Source of the DNA: JAPLGZ01 sp038318235
Lineage (GTDB): Bacteria; Chloroflexota; Anaerolineae; Caldilineales; Caldilineaceae
Reading direction: 5' to 3'
DNA length: 7,015 nucleotides
Assembly: GCA_038318235.1 (NCBI GenBank)
Contig: JBBQBY010000369.1
Span: 1 to 7,015, forward strand
Shown here: positions 6,754 through 7,015 of the stretch, one piece after another
How the letters are laid out: every line of letters begins with the position of its first letter
Numbering within the stretch: position 1 is the first letter of the stretch
Notes under the pieces: model-generated
Told to the model about the DNA's origin: nothing
Databases searched by the model: none
Seen by the model: only the letters and a program-made list of their open reading frames with translations
Position numbers and translations under genes: made by a program

Positions 6754-6783
6754 CTGTCAATCCTCGCTCTATTATGGTATACT
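6754..6783 (+). promoter_or_regulatory. Candidate extended -10 promoter of recD2
   Basis: TGGTATACT (6775-6783) combines the extended -10 TGN element with TATACT, five of six consensus bases. CTGTCA (6754-6759, four of six) lies 18 bases upstream as a weak -35. Transcription would start near 6790 and leave a leader of about 40 bases before the ATG at 6830. This indicates recD2 is transcribed separately from the regulator upstream. Confidence 0.5.
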
Positions 6784-6829
6784 TGCCGCAAGAATAAGCG
6801 CTATTTTTTGCTCACAAGTAACCTGAACA

Positions 6830-7015
6830 ATGGACACTCTACGCGGCGTTGTTGAACGCATCACCTATCATAATGAAGAAAACGGCTACACGGTGGCCAA
6901 ATTGACGCCGGAAAGCAGCGGGCGTTCGAGCTTTGGCCAGAGCCGCGAGATCCCGATTGTGGGCAACATGGCGGGTGTCAACGTGGGCGAAAGCGTGGAG
7001 TTGACCGGGCGCTGG
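6830..7015 (+). CDS. recD2: RecD2-type ATP-dependent DNA helicase, N-terminal part (3' end outside window)
   Basis: The first 62 codons of this gene are visible and the frame is open to the window edge. The ATG at 6830-6832 is the first possible start, because an in-frame TGA lies at 6824-6826. No clear Shine-Dalgarno precedes it. The peptide carries the N-terminal signature of RecD2/RecD-like helicases: LRGVVERITYHNEENGYTV (residues 4-22), then IPIVGNMAGVNVGESVELTGRW (41-62), which matches the family's VxGNLPxVxxGExLxLxGxW. This region forms a small N-terminal domain. The SF1B helicase motifs that unwind DNA 5' to 3' would lie downstream and cannot be checked. RecD2 proteins occur in bacteria without RecBCD and act in DNA repair and replication-fork maintenance. 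Residues about 27-40 (PESSGRSSFGQSRE) form a loop that seems somewhat longer than usual. Confidence 0.9.
   Translation, partial: MDTLRGVVERITYHNEENGYTVAKLTPESSGRSSFGQSREIPIVGNMAGVNVGESVELTGRW

Larger units (their letters stand above)
6423..6829. other. Gene-poor spacer between the regulator and recD2
   Basis: This stretch of about 400 bases is less GC-rich than the genes on either side. It holds a decayed coding fragment on the - strand (6443-6655), a 9-bp inverted repeat (6667-6731) and the recD2 promoter (6754-6783). No clear intrinsic terminator follows the regulator's TGA at 6420-6422, and no intact gene is supported. Confidence 0.6.

Noticed and set aside
6788..6811. Possible hairpin with a T-run (GCAAGAATA against TATTTTTTGC)
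   Set aside because: The stem is AT-rich, has a bulge and lies within the predicted recD2 leader just before its start, so a terminator call is not supported.

Overview
The window looks like chromosomal DNA from a GC-rich bacterium, most likely a member of the Chloroflexota (Chloroflexia-like). This rests on the style of the proteins: a very large SARP/BTAD–ATPase–TPR regulator, a secreted protein whose repeated domains are joined by Thr/Pro/Ala 'TPTPV' linkers, and a remnant of a secreted FTGTG/YNRGIA-type module. The assignment is inference and no lineage marker proves it.

Layout: (1) Bases 1-957 are the 3' part of glyS, the glycyl-tRNA synthetase beta subunit, on the + strand. (2) Bases 958-1225 lie between two convergent genes and hold a composite palindromic repeat: a long imperfect hairpin nested inside a pair of inverted GAGCCGATTGGTGGA boxes. 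(3) Bases 1226-2761 on the - strand encode a 511-residue exported protein built from three copies of a domain of about 125 residues that I cannot assign to a named family. (4) Bases 2762-2921 are an AT-rich divergent control region. A + promoter and a - promoter can be read there with overlapping -10 boxes, next to a 10-bp perfect palindrome. (5) Bases 2922-6422 on the + strand encode a 1166-residue SARP-type regulator with an OmpR-like winged helix, a BTAD domain, a P-loop ATPase and an alpha-helical TPR-like C-terminus. (6) Bases 6423-6829 are a gene-poor stretch with a decayed fragment of a secreted-protein module on the - strand, a 9-bp inverted repeat and an extended -10 promoter. (7) Bases 6830-7015 are the first 62 codons of a RecD2-type DNA helicase on the + strand.

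glyS and recD2 are housekeeping genes at the edges. The accessory part is the divergent pair in the middle: a large ATP-dependent regulator beside a secreted triple-domain protein, sharing one compact promoter region. The simplest reading, which is inference, is that the regulator controls its own promoter and that of the exported protein. I see no CRISPR array, tRNA, rRNA, intact transposase or phage gene. The divergent pair and its overlapping promoters are the best candidates for something undescribed; nothing here proves a new system.
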